DNA of 21,321 nt, taken from NCBI GenBank assembly GCA_049511115.1, contig JBEKYH010000018.1, positions 1-21,321 on the forward strand, written 5' to 3'. Source of the stretch: JBEKYH01 sp049511115 (GTDB taxonomy: Bacteria > Planctomycetota > Phycisphaerae > Tepidisphaerales > Tepidisphaeraceae). Shown here piece after piece: positions 1 through 7,778 of the stretch. Made by a program: the position numbers and the translations under genes. The notes beneath the pieces were generated by a model. That model was not told the origin of the DNA, did no database searches, and saw only the letters and a program-made list of their open reading frames with translations. Numbering within the stretch: the first letter of the stretch is position 1; each line of letters begins with the position of its first letter.

Positions 1-986
1 ATATCACCAGCGAGCGCGCCTTCACCGGCGCGGGGCAGGACTTCCGCGCCAGCTTCAGCCCCGGCACCGTGTTCACCAATGCCGACCTTTCCTTCTTCGA
101 GCCGTACCTGCTCGACCAGCCGTACAGCTTTGGCGATGACCTGTACCTGCGTGACGCCGTCCGCGAGCATTACGTGGATCGCCGCATCGGCGATCAGATC
201 AGCTTCGGAAAGCGATTTGACTACACCTATTCGGCCGTGGTCACCCTTCGCGGCGAGGACGTGGACATCACCAGCATCAAGGACAAATACGTCACCGACG
301 CCAACGGAAACACCATCGTTGACGAAAACGGCAATCCCCTCCCCAACCGCGCCCCGGAAATTCTCGACGGCAAGGGGCACCATACGGTCACGGCGGCCAC
401 CTTCCAGTTCACCCGCGACACCACCAACCACGGGCCGATTCCGTATAAGGGGGACGACGCCTCGGTCGCGCTGACCAAAGTGGGAGCGATGGGCGGCACA
501 ATCGATTACAACCGCGTGTTCAGCTCCGTGACGGATTATCAGGAACTCAGCGAAGACCTCCTGGACCGCCGCACGGTTCTTAAGAGCCACGTTGAATTCG
601 GCGATGATTGGACGCCCGCGCCGTTCTACGAGCGATTTTACGGCGGCGGATTTGAGAGCGTGCGCGGCTTTGCGTTCCGTGGGATGGAGCCTCGCGACGG
701 CATCCATGCCGACCCCGTCGGCGGTGATTTCAGCCTGACCGGCGGCCTTGAGCTTGACTTCCCCATCGCCGAGGACATTCTGCGCGGCGATGTATTCACG
801 GATGAGGGGGATGTTGAGACTGACGCCCGACTGGGTACAATGCGAGCGAGTATCGGACTAGGATTCCGGCTGATTTTGCCGTTTCTTGGCAATCAGCCCC
901 TGGCGGTCGATTTTGCTTCTCCGCTAATCATGGCGCGGCACGATAAACCGCAAGTAATTAGTTTCTCGTTTGGAATTAGCCGATAG
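1..986 (+). CDS. bamA: BamA (Omp85) outer-membrane assembly factor, C-terminal beta-barrel part, 5' truncated by window
   Basis: The reading frame is open from base 3 and enters the window already inside the gene; the GTG at 69 is internal, not the true start. About 327 residues are visible. They begin with ITSERAFTGAGQDFRASFSP, which matches the first barrel strands of Omp85 proteins (an S-E-R/N-F-x-G-x-G-Q pattern followed by an F-x-EP strand). The hallmark VRGF motif of the barrel-lumen loop lies at about 660-671, and the protein ends in alternating hydrophobic residues (ISFSFGISR) typical of a last barrel strand, though the terminal residue is Arg rather than Phe. BamA inserts beta-barrel proteins into the outer membrane. 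The POTRA domains would lie upstream of the window. The neighbouring ompH and lpxD genes give the classic bamA-skp-lpxD order, which supports BamA over other Omp85 members. Confidence 0.9.
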   Translation, partial: ITSERAFTGAGQDFRASFSPGTVFTNADLSFFEPYLLDQPYSFGDDLYLRDAVREHYVDRRIGDQISFGKRFDYTYSAVVTLRGEDVDITSIKDKYVTDANGNTIVDENGNPLPNRAPEILDGKGHHTVTAATFQFTRDTTNHGPIPYKGDDASVALTKVGAMGGTIDYNRVFSSVTDYQELSEDLLDRRTVLKSHVEFGDDWTPAPFYERFYGGGFESVRGFAFRGMEPRDGIHADPVGGDFSLTGGLELDFPIAEDILRGDVFTDEGDVETDARLGTMRASIGLGFRLILPFLGNQPLAVDFASPLIMARHDKPQVISFSFGISR

Positions 987-1040
987 AACGAACTGTCGGA
1001 AAGGTTGAAATTTCCTTTCATTGCCTAAGGAGCACTCGCT

Positions 1041-1697
1041 ATGTTTACGTCGAAGACCCCCCGGTGGACTTTGCGCCGCCTGGCCCCGATCGCTGTCGGC
1101 GCCGCGGCACTGGGCGCGTTGCTGATCGCGCACCCGGCCCGTTCCGCTGATCCGGCCCCCAGCGCGCCGGTGAGCATCGCCATCGCCAATCCGGCGACGA
1201 TCTCCGAACAGATCAAGGAGTTCAAGGACCTCAACGGCCAGTTCGATCTGGACCAGAAGTCGTTCGCGCAGAACCTGCAGGACCGGAAGAACTCGTTGCA
1301 GGCCATGCAGCAGGCGCTTCAGTTCCTCAAGCCTGACAGCCCTGAATTCGCGGCCAAGCAGGACGACCTGCTCAAGGCCAGCATCGAGGCGGACGCCTGG
1401 GCCAAGGAGACCCAGCTCGCCTATGAGCGCAAACAGAAGGACAAATTGCGTGACCTCTTCCAGGAAATCCAGGATGCCATCGCCAAGGTTGCCCAGAAGG
1501 ACGGCTACAGTCTGGTGCTCGCCGACCAGCGGCCCAAGATTCCCGACGACCTTGACAATCCGAACATCACTGTCGAGCAGCTTAAGAACGTGATTGTGGC
1601 GCGGACGATCCTGTATTCGGACCAGAGCCGCGACATCAGTGGCGAAGTGATCACGCTGATGGACAAAGAATACGCCAGCAGGACGGCCCCGCACTAA
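1041..1697 (+). CDS. OmpH/Skp family periplasmic chaperone
   Basis: This 218-residue protein begins with a signal peptide: a basic start (TPRWTLRRL), then a hydrophobic alanine-rich core, with probable cleavage near residue 35 (HPARSA). The mature part is highly charged and almost wholly helical. It contains a Skp-like coiled-coil stretch (roughly residues 45-150, rich in Q, K, E and D) followed by a short segment resembling the Skp C-terminal body (IAKVAQKDGYSLVLAD, about 140-155). Skp/OmpH holds unfolded outer-membrane proteins in the periplasm before delivery to BamA. A clear AAGGAG ribosome site at 1027-1032 sits eight bases before the ATG. The gene follows bamA by 54 bp and precedes lpxD, the usual order. 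It is somewhat longer than E. coli Skp. Family assignment is firm; functional equivalence is inferred. Confidence 0.87.
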   Translation: MFTSKTPRWTLRRLAPIAVGAAALGALLIAHPARSADPAPSAPVSIAIANPATISEQIKEFKDLNGQFDLDQKSFAQNLQDRKNSLQAMQQALQFLKPDSPEFAAKQDDLLKASIEADAWAKETQLAYERKQKDKLRDLFQEIQDAIAKVAQKDGYSLVLADQRPKIPDDLDNPNITVEQLKNVIVARTILYSDQSRDISGEVITLMDKEYASRTAPH

Positions 1698-1770
1698 TCG
1701 TTAGGGGCGTTGATCTGTAACCGTTCTTGATAGGGCGCCGTCCCTCTCGGAGGCGCCAGGGCCGGTTTAA

Positions 1771-2820
1771 GTGAAGAGTTTCAGCCTGGCCCAGATCGCG
1801 GCGCTGCTGCAATGCCCGCCGCCGCCGGCCGCCAAGGCCGCCACGCCGATCACCGGCGTGGCGGCCTTGGGCGACGCCGGACCCACCGAACTTTCCTTTC
1901 TTTCCTCCGAGCATTACCACAAGCAATTCGCCGCCAGCGCCGCCGCGGCCGTGCTCGTCGACAAGAAAATCAAGTTGCGCCTGCCCGTCAAAAAGACGGT
2001 GCTGATGGTGGATGATGCCGAACTGGCCATGAGCGCGGTTCTGCGGCAGTTCGCTCCTCCCGTCCCGCGCCCGCCGCAGGGCATCGACCCGCAGGCCCGC
2101 GTGGATGCTTCCGCCCTGATCGATCCAACGGCGGCCATCGGACCGTTTGTGATCGTCGGCGCTCGCTCCAGGATCGGCCCGGGGACGGTCCTTCATGCGG
2201 GCGTCTATGTCGGCGACGACGTTTCCATCGGCCAGCACTGCGAGTTTTTTCCTTACGTCACCATCCGCGAGCGAATTACGGTCGCCAACCGCGTCATCAT
2301 CCACGCCAACAGCGTGCTGGGCACCGATGGATTCGGCTATCGCTGGGACGGCGGCAAACATGCCAAGGTCCCGCAAATCGGCTCGGTGGCCATCGAGGAC
2401 GATGTCGAGATCGGCTCATGCGTCTGCATCGACCGCGCCAAGTTCGGCGTCACCCGCGTCGGGCGCGGAACCAAAATCGACAACCTCGTGCAGATCGCCC
2501 ATAACGTGGTTATCGGACCGCATTGCATCATCGTCGGCCAGGTGGGATTGGCCGGCAGCGCCAAGCTCGGAGCCGGGGTGGTCCTGGGCGGTCAGGCCGC
2601 CGTGCGCGATCACATTACCATAGGCGACGGGGCAATGGCCGCCGCCTGCACCGCCATCGCCGAGGACGTGCCGGCCGGAACCACCGTCAGCGGCATGCCC
2701 GCCCTGCCCCACCGCCAGAGTCTCCGCGAGCAGGCGGCGCTGCGGCGGCTGCCGGACCTGGTCGTGCAGGTCAGGAAATTGCAGGAGATGGTGGAGGAGT
2801 TGAAGAAGGGGAAGGGGTGA
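1771..2820 (+). CDS. lpxD: UDP-3-O-acylglucosamine N-acyltransferase LpxD
   Basis: LpxD transfers a 3-hydroxyacyl chain from acyl carrier protein to the 2-amino group of UDP-3-O-acylglucosamine, the third step of lipid A synthesis, in the cytoplasm. The 349 residues match the family length. Residues 1-100 form the LpxD N-terminal uridine-binding domain (ITGVAALGDAGPTELSFL). From about 105 to 310 there is a left-handed hexapeptide-repeat helix ([IV]G-x4 periodicity). Diagnostic motifs are IHANSVLGTDGFGY at 177-190 and KIDNLVQIAHNVVIG at 235-249, with the presumed catalytic His at 244. The C-terminal tail (315-349) is a charged helix. The start is GTG; the nearest purine-rich site, GGAGG at 1749-1753, is unusually far (17 bases), so the start is the least certain part. 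The gene lies 73 bp after ompH. No fabZ, lpxA or lpxC follows in the window. Confidence 0.93.
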   Translation: MKSFSLAQIAALLQCPPPPAAKAATPITGVAALGDAGPTELSFLSSEHYHKQFAASAAAAVLVDKKIKLRLPVKKTVLMVDDAELAMSAVLRQFAPPVPRPPQGIDPQARVDASALIDPTAAIGPFVIVGARSRIGPGTVLHAGVYVGDDVSIGQHCEFFPYVTIRERITVANRVIIHANSVLGTDGFGYRWDGGKHAKVPQIGSVAIEDDVEIGSCVCIDRAKFGVTRVGRGTKIDNLVQIAHNVVIGPHCIIVGQVGLAGSAKLGAGVVLGGQAAVRDHITIGDGAMAAACTAIAEDVPAGTTVSGMPALPHRQSLREQAALRRLPDLVVQVRKLQEMVEELKKGKG

Positions 2821-3127
2821 GAGCGGTCACGAGAGGGTGCGATCTTTACTCCTGGACTTTGGCCTGTACTTTTCTCTCTCTCCATGTACTCAGGGAGAGG
2901 GATGGGGTGAGGGTTGCATTTTGAGCTTCGAGTATGGTTTGCAAACGGGGAGGCGAAGAAGAACACGAACCCTCTCCCTGAGTACATGGAGAGGGAACCA
3001 GCCGCTCACCCCAGCCGCGCACTCGGCCTCACGACCACAGCCGTTCCATAACACAGCACTTCGGTCGCGTTCACGCGGCCGCCGCCGACTTCCGATGCGT
3101 CATAGTAAAGCAAAGCGCTATTTCCCT
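2821..3127. other. Intergenic region with REP-like hairpins, no credible gene
   Basis: This 307-bp stretch separates convergent lpxD (plus) and the VOC-fold gene (minus). It holds two inverted copies of a palindromic repeat, annotated separately. An open frame crossing it on the plus strand from 2837 continues as antisense through the VOC gene, has no family resemblance and is dismissed. No recognisable intrinsic terminator other than the repeat hairpins was seen. Confidence 0.6.
2876..2995. repeat. REP/BIME-like pair of inverted palindromic repeats
   Basis: Two 26-bp copies lie in opposite orientation at 2876-2901 and 2970-2995 and differ at one base. Each is itself a near-palindrome: an 8-bp arm CCCTCTCC faces GGAGAGGG across the short loop CTGAGTACAT. 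A shared CTCACCCC-type motif occurs beside both copies (as GGGGTGAG at 2904-2911 and CTCACCCC at 3005-3012). Paired hairpins after a gene end resemble bacterial REP/BIME elements. They may protect the lpxD transcript end or terminate transcription in this convergent gap; that role is inference. Confidence 0.75.
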
Positions 3128-3940
3128 TCACTTCGCCAGCCGAGCCACCAGCCGCCAGATCAAGTGCGGCGACAATGGCTTGGCCTGTTTCGCGTTAAAC
3201 GCATTCACCAGCGCATCAAATTCCTCCGTATACGGCAGCCGGTCGCGCTTGCCCAGGAACGGGCCGGCGTGCTGGGTGATCAGATTTCGCAGCAAAGCGA
3301 TGGCCTCCTCCGACACCTGCGGCGGGGGCGTCGGGGCTTGGCCGAGCTTGGGGAGTTTGCCGCTCTTGCGGAGGTTCAGGAGATGCCTCCAGGCCTGGCG
3401 GCGCGTGGGTTTGCTCGTACCGTGCTGGGCGGCGTAGGCGGCGTAAAGGCGCTCAAAATGCGGCGTGTAAGGAAGGTCATCCGCCGTCCGGCCCAGTTCC
3501 TCGTACAGCTTGACGAGCACCAGCGGTTTGGCCGTCGCGTCCGGCTCCGTGCCGGCGAACAATCCTTCCGGCGGCTTGGCGTCCTCGATGGCCTCGGCCA
3601 AATCCGCCGTGCGATCGAGAATCAGCAGCACCGTGCCGAAGGGGTCCTTCACCGTCGCGCGATACCCGCGCGCCACCTTCCGCGGCGGCTGCGTGAACGT
3701 CAGCCTTAACTCGCCACGCCGCCGGTAGAGATCGCAGACATCGTCCACCAGAAAATAAACCTGCTCAAAGGGCTGATCCGAATCATCCAGTAAAATCAGT
3801 TCCCCACCGTCGGGGAGCGCGAAGGCCGCCACATGGGCCTCCAGGCGTAAAACCGGAACCTGAAGGACGTCCCGGTAATACGCCGCCGCCGCCGCGACGT
3901 TTGCCACCCGAAGGATCACCCGATCAATCTTGCGGAGCAT
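3128..3940 (-). CDS. VOC-fold (glyoxalase/bleomycin-resistance type) protein with duplicated C-terminal module
   Basis: The 270-residue protein has two parts. Residues 1-111 form one VOC-type domain: an initial strand (IDRVILRVANV), a helix (AAAAAYYRDVL), a second strand pair, and the closing DPFGTVLLILD. The His and Glu normally found as metal ligands in the first and last strands are not evident (Arg7 and Leu residues instead), so metal-dependent catalysis is doubtful. Residues 142-270 hold two copies of a helical module, each with LPYTxxFxxL (156-165 and 235-244) and a W-R followed by a basic helix (184-192 and 262-270). I do not recognise this module. A GGGAG site (3949-3953) lies eight bases before the ATG. 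It is convergent with lpxD and its substrate is unknown. Small-molecule binding is the most that can be inferred. Confidence 0.75.
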   Translation of the reverse strand: MLRKIDRVILRVANVAAAAAYYRDVLQVPVLRLEAHVAAFALPDGGELILLDDSDQPFEQVYFLVDDVCDLYRRRGELRLTFTQPPRKVARGYRATVKDPFGTVLLILDRTADLAEAIEDAKPPEGLFAGTEPDATAKPLVLVKLYEELGRTADDLPYTPHFERLYAAYAAQHGTSKPTRRQAWRHLLNLRKSGKLPKLGQAPTPPPQVSEEAIALLRNLITQHAGPFLGKRDRLPYTEEFDALVNAFNAKQAKPLSPHLIWRLVARLAK

Positions 3941-3991
3941 GAAGGACGCTCCCGGCTAAAGCGGATTATTCACCGCCCGGTCGCAGTAGCG

Positions 3992-4113
3992 ACCTCGAGG
4001 CGCAGAGACCGCGGAGGCGAAATAGGACTGAGGACTGAGGGCCGAGGACTGAGAGACGGAAAATATCTAATTCTCTGTATTTCCTCTGCGACCTCTGCGC
4101 CTCCGCGGTTCAT
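3992..4113. repeat. Imperfect inverted repeat with internal 7-bp tandem repeat
   Basis: The 12-bp arm ACCGCGGAGGCG at 4008-4019 is matched exactly by CGCCTCCGCGGT at 4098-4109. GAGGCGCAGAG at 3997-4007 is matched by CTCTGCGCCTC at 4093-4103. The left and right halves overlap differently, so these are two inverted copies of a repeat rather than one simple hairpin. Between them, AGGACTG is repeated head to tail at 4024-4030 and 4031-4037, degenerates to AGGGCCG at 4038-4044, and recurs at 4045-4051. The region lies between two minus-strand genes and holds no convincing gene. Confidence 0.7.
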
Positions 4114-4130
4114 ATTGATTTCATTCGCGC

Positions 4131-5507
4131 TTATCGGCGCGTTCTTCCTTCGACTTCCTTTGCCAGCGCTGCCTTGACCTGGGCGAACGCCGCCGCCCAG
4201 TCGCCTTTGCGCGGGAGGCGGAATAATCGCATGGTCGGATACCAGGGGGTGTCCGTTCGGTTCATCATCCAGCGCCAATCGGGACAGAATGCCAGGAGCG
4301 ACCAGACGGGCTTGGCGAAAGCCCCGGCGAGGTGGATGACCACCGTGTCCACTGCAATGACCAGGTCCAGTTCGGCAATCACCGCGGCCGTTGCGTCAAA
4401 ACTCGTCAAACGCGATGAGAGATCGACGATTCTCATTCCCAGCGGAGCGTTGGCTAATTCCGCCGTTTGCGGGCCGACCTGCAGGGAGTAAAGGCTCACG
4501 CCGGGAACGTCGCCCAGGGGCGCGAAATTGGCGAGAGCCGTCGAGCGATTCTTATCGTTGGCATGGGTCGGCCGCCCCGCCCAGGCGATGCCGACCTTCA
4601 GCCCGCCGTCGCTCGCAAACAGCGGCCGCCAGGCTTCGCGCTGGCGCGGATCGGGCGATAGATAGGGAACTTTGGCGGGAATCGTCGCCAGCGTCGTTCC
4701 AAACCATAGCGGCACGCTCATCAGCGGGCAGGCGAAGTCAAACGGCGGCGGCTTCTGCGCGCCGGGCACAAATTCCGCGACGCCGTCCAGTGTCTTCAAA
4801 AGCCCCACCAGTTCCGGCGGCGTCTCCAGCAGCACTTTGGCTCCGCGCTCCGCCAGCAGCGGAACGTACCGGCAGAACTGCACCACATCGCCGAACCCCT
4901 GCTCGACGTACAAAAACAGCGTCTTGCCGGCGATGTCCTCCCCCTTCCAATGCCGCGCGTCGGTGTATCGGCGCGGGGCAAAATCATATTTGTTCCAGCG
5001 CCATTCCTGCTCCTGCCAGCCGCGCTGCAAGTCGCCGCTCATCAGCAGGGATAGGCCTAGCCCGTCATGGGCGCAGGCGTTGTTGGGATCGAGCCTGATG
5101 GACCGCTCAAACGAGGCGACGCTCGCCGGCAGATCGCCCCGGTCGGCATAACAAATCCCCAGGTTGCTGTGCACGTTGGACACGTTCGGATTCAGGGAGA
5201 TCGCCCGACGGCAAATCTCGTAGGCCTGATCGGTATGTCCCAACGAGAGCAGCGCCACGCTGTAGGTGTTGAGATAGTTGGGATTGTTCGGCTCCAGAGC
5301 CACCGCCCGCTGCAAAAGCTCCATCGCCGGCGCGTATTTCCGTGTCCGGCAGGCGATCTCGCCCAGATTATGCAATAAAACGGAATTATTGGGCGCCAGG
5401 CGCAGCAACTGGTTGTAGATCGCGGCCGCCTTGGGCAGGTCGCCGCGCTGGTGATGCTGCACGGCAATGGCCAGGGCCTGATCGAGGGTGTGGGTTTGTT
5501 GGGTCAT
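4131..5507 (-). CDS. TPR protein with C-terminal GT9-like glycosyltransferase-fold domain
   Basis: With the ATG at 5507 the protein is 458 residues. A TTG start at 5543 would add 12 residues but has little to recommend it. Residues 7-165 form about four tetratricopeptide repeats (for example YNQLLRLAPNNSVLLHNLGE and SNLGICYADRGDLPASVASF). Residues 195-455 resemble the heptosyltransferase/GT9-like domain seen in TPR-glycosyltransferase fusions. It contains EQGFGDVVQFCRYVPLLAERG (202-222), VGIAWAGRP near 305-313, DLSSRLTSFDATAAVIAELD (362-381), AVDTVVIHLAGAFAKPVW (385-402) and DWRWMMNRTDTPWYPTMRLF (410-429). No signal peptide or membrane segment is visible, so it is probably cytoplasmic. Such proteins may glycosylate proteins or surface glycans, but donor and acceptor cannot be read here. 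It follows the permease gene by 116 bp on the same strand. Confidence 0.85.
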   Translation of the reverse strand: MTQQTHTLDQALAIAVQHHQRGDLPKAAAIYNQLLRLAPNNSVLLHNLGEIACRTRKYAPAMELLQRAVALEPNNPNYLNTYSVALLSLGHTDQAYEICRRAISLNPNVSNVHSNLGICYADRGDLPASVASFERSIRLDPNNACAHDGLGLSLLMSGDLQRGWQEQEWRWNKYDFAPRRYTDARHWKGEDIAGKTLFLYVEQGFGDVVQFCRYVPLLAERGAKVLLETPPELVGLLKTLDGVAEFVPGAQKPPPFDFACPLMSVPLWFGTTLATIPAKVPYLSPDPRQREAWRPLFASDGGLKVGIAWAGRPTHANDKNRSTALANFAPLGDVPGVSLYSLQVGPQTAELANAPLGMRIVDLSSRLTSFDATAAVIAELDLVIAVDTVVIHLAGAFAKPVWSLLAFCPDWRWMMNRTDTPWYPTMRLFRLPRKGDWAAAFAQVKAALAKEVEGRTRR

Positions 5508-5623
5508 TGCGAATCGCTCGGCAGTGGCGCCGCTCCTCGACAAGAAATTCGGGAAAGCAGCTCGCGGTCCATCAATTAGATTGTAGCGTGCTTGGCGATG
5601 TGACAGTAATGGGAAGCATCCGC

Positions 5624-7636
5624 TTAAATCGCGTTCACTTCATTCCCCGATATGCTCGAAGGCGCCGGACTGGTCTCTTCCACCGCATCCCCCGGCGGCA
5701 AAACCTCGACCTTGATCTCCGGCGGCAGGAGGGATTCCAACTGCTGCTGGAAGTGCCCCTTGAACAGGTGAAAGATCGCGCCTTTGCGGCTGGTGCCAAT
5801 GAGAATGCGCTCGCAACCGGTGATGGCGGCGGCTTCGGCCATGAGCTCAGCCGCGTTGTCGCCGCTGTCGTAGACGGGCAATACCGGCACGTTCAACTCA
5901 TGGCCGATATCCAAAAACCGGGCGAATACGCGAAGGGCTGACATGTCCGTGTCCATGCAGAGAGTCGGTTCCCAGTTGTAGCGGATGCGGACCGAGCGAA
6001 TAAAGCAGACCACCAGCGCCGCGCCGGCTCGCTTGGCTTCGGCGAGCGCCGCCTGGGCCAGGGCGTCGGAGCCATAGGTGCCGATGAGAATGCGCGGGCG
6101 ATCCAGCGCGCCTTCGCCGAGTTGGTGCATGATCGCCTGCCGCAACAAGCTCGGCCGCGGGCCGTTGCGCGTGGCCAGCTTTTTATTGAGGTATCGCGCC
6201 GCCAATCCCACCGCCATCACGATGGAAACGAACACCAGGGCCTCGCGCTTCACGTAGGCGAGCGTCACCCAGATGAATAGGAGGACGATGCCCAGCAGCA
6301 TCATGGGAATCTTGCGGTGCATGCGCCGCAGCCGCGGATGGAACGCGCAAAGGGATATGTTGATGGCCACCGCGCCGATGACGCCGATGGCGTACAGCGC
6401 GGCGAGCTGATCCAGATTATGGCTGATGGCCAGCACCAGAATCGGCACGACAGCGGCAATAATCGCGGGGACGGTGGGCACGCCAAACCGGTTAATGCGC
6501 ACCAGCGACGCGGGCAATTCGCCGTCGCGGGCCATGAGATATTGGATGGAGGTCATGCCGGCGATGGCGGTGTTGCCGGCGGAGAGCAGCAGCAGGCCGC
6601 CGATCATGCGGACGGCGTATTCGCCCCACATGCCGACATATTTGCCGGTGAGGAAGGCGGCCATGTCTTCCAGGTGCGCATCGCGGTTGATTGGGAAAAT
6701 CGCCAGCATGCACAGGCCAAGGACGATGTTGAAGACCGCTACTTCCGCGGCCACGATCCAGATGGCCTTGCGCGCCGTGTGCGAAACCGGACGGCCCATC
6801 ACGCCGGTCAGATTGGCAATGGCTTCCACGCCGCTGAGCGCCAGCACGATGGAAACAAACGCGACCCAGATCGAGCCGGGGTGCGAGAAATCGGGGCGGC
6901 CGATGAACTCAGGGAGATGCCGCCAGGGAATCTGCGGGAGCGCGAACGCGGAGATCAATAGCGTGATGAAGATCATCCCCAACGCCGCGACGATCGCAAA
7001 GCCGCCGGTGTGGCTCGGGCCCATCATGTTGAACATGCCGATGGCGGCGATGGCCACCATGGCCCACAGGCCCGGCGAATCCCAGGCGAAGAATCGCTCG
7101 GAGACCGATGGCGGGCTGAATCGCTTGGAGTCCAGCGTGTCACCGGCATCGATGTTGGGAGAAGTATCGTAATGCTGATCGGCGATGCGAACGGCGGCGG
7201 GATTTGCGTTGGCGGCGGACTGCTGGTGGGCGGGCTGGACTTCGCGGTGCAGCGGCAGGCCGAAGTAATGGAAAGCGTCCAGCACGCTCAGGCTGGCCGT
7301 CACCGTGTAATCGGCGAACAGCAGCAGCGCGCCAACCACCGCGAGTGTGCGGCTGGTCTGCTTGGCCGCGGTATACACGCCGCCGCCGTCGGGGTAAATG
7401 CGGCAGATTTGCGAGTACGCCCAGGCGACGGCCAAAATCAAAAGGCTCATCATGGCGATGAGCCAGAAGCTGGTGCGGCCCGCGAAGAACAATGCCAGGC
7501 CCAGCACGTAAAGACGGCTGGTGCCCCAATCGCCAAAGAGCAAACCCGCGGCTTGCAGCCAGCCTACGTTGCGCGGGCGCTCGCTGGAGAGGAGCGTGAG
7601 GGCATGCGACTTGGATCGGTCTTCGCTGGTGTGCAT
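5624..7636 (-). CDS. APC-superfamily permease with C-terminal universal-stress-like domain
   Basis: This is a 670-residue membrane protein. Its N-terminal motif GWLQAAGLLFGDWGTSRLYVLG matches the first helix of APC (amino acid-polyamine-organocation) transporters. About 12 hydrophobic segments run from 25 to 480, including GVEAIANLTGVMGRPV (269-284) and the GNTAIAGMTSIQYLMARDGELP region (354-375) typical of the family. Residues 129-185 form a long hydrophilic loop between membrane segments, larger than usual. Residues 514-647 form a soluble alpha/beta domain like UspA (RILIGTYGSDAL at 515-526, ERILIGTSRKGA at 609-620), although the G-x2-G-x9-G[S/T] nucleotide motif is imperfect. An amino acid or similar cation-coupled substrate is likely; specificity cannot be assigned. 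The gene lies on the same strand downstream of the PII and amt genes, so nitrogen-linked uptake is plausible. Confidence 0.85.
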   Translation of the reverse strand: MHTSEDRSKSHALTLLSSERPRNVGWLQAAGLLFGDWGTSRLYVLGLALFFAGRTSFWLIAMMSLLILAVAWAYSQICRIYPDGGGVYTAAKQTSRTLAVVGALLLFADYTVTASLSVLDAFHYFGLPLHREVQPAHQQSAANANPAAVRIADQHYDTSPNIDAGDTLDSKRFSPPSVSERFFAWDSPGLWAMVAIAAIGMFNMMGPSHTGGFAIVAALGMIFITLLISAFALPQIPWRHLPEFIGRPDFSHPGSIWVAFVSIVLALSGVEAIANLTGVMGRPVSHTARKAIWIVAAEVAVFNIVLGLCMLAIFPINRDAHLEDMAAFLTGKYVGMWGEYAVRMIGGLLLLSAGNTAIAGMTSIQYLMARDGELPASLVRINRFGVPTVPAIIAAVVPILVLAISHNLDQLAALYAIGVIGAVAINISLCAFHPRLRRMHRKIPMMLLGIVLLFIWVTLAYVKREALVFVSIVMAVGLAARYLNKKLATRNGPRPSLLRQAIMHQLGEGALDRPRILIGTYGSDALAQAALAEAKRAGAALVVCFIRSVRIRYNWEPTLCMDTDMSALRVFARFLDIGHELNVPVLPVYDSGDNAAELMAEAAAITGCERILIGTSRKGAIFHLFKGHFQQQLESLLPPEIKVEVLPPGDAVEETSPAPSSISGNEVNAI

Positions 7637-7658
7637 GGCTTTAAAGCCCAGGTAAGGG

Positions 7659-7743
7659 GTTCAAGGGTTTAAGGGTTCAATGGTTCAAGGGGCCGCCCTG
7701 CCGCGATTTACCCTTGAACTCCTGAACCCTTAAACCCTTGAAC
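7659..7743. repeat. 21-bp perfect inverted repeat built of TTCAA/TTTAA units
   Basis: The arm at 7659-7679 is the exact reverse complement of 7723-7743. Inside the first half the motif GGTTCAA/GGGTTTAA recurs, and GGTTCAAGGG (7682-7691) is echoed inverted by CCCTTGAACT (7710-7719). The resulting nested hairpin fills most of the gap between the PII gene and the permease gene, both on the minus strand. It may act as a transcript-end or processing hairpin, or be a small mobile repeat; there is no T-tract to make it a standard terminator. Confidence 0.8.
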
Positions 7744-7778
7744 ACCATCGCCCGCTGGCGATGGTCTTTGCCGGCAGC

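Noticed and set aside
924..1694. A 256-codon minus-strand open frame opposite ompH
   Set aside because: It is antisense to a well supported signal-peptide-bearing OmpH gene and shows no motif of its own.
2837..3709. A 290-codon open frame on the plus strand across the lpxD-VOC gap
   Set aside because: It runs through the palindromic repeats and then antisense to the VOC gene, with Arg-rich composition and no protein-family resemblance.
4024..4051. Short AGGACTG array as a possible CRISPR remnant
   Set aside because: Repeats are 7 bp, directly abutting without spacers, and no cas gene is present.
5508..5543. Upstream TTG start for the TPR-glycosyltransferase gene
   Set aside because: The extra 12 residues carry no TPR pattern and the TTG lacks a clear ribosome site; the ATG at 5507 leads directly into the TPR region.
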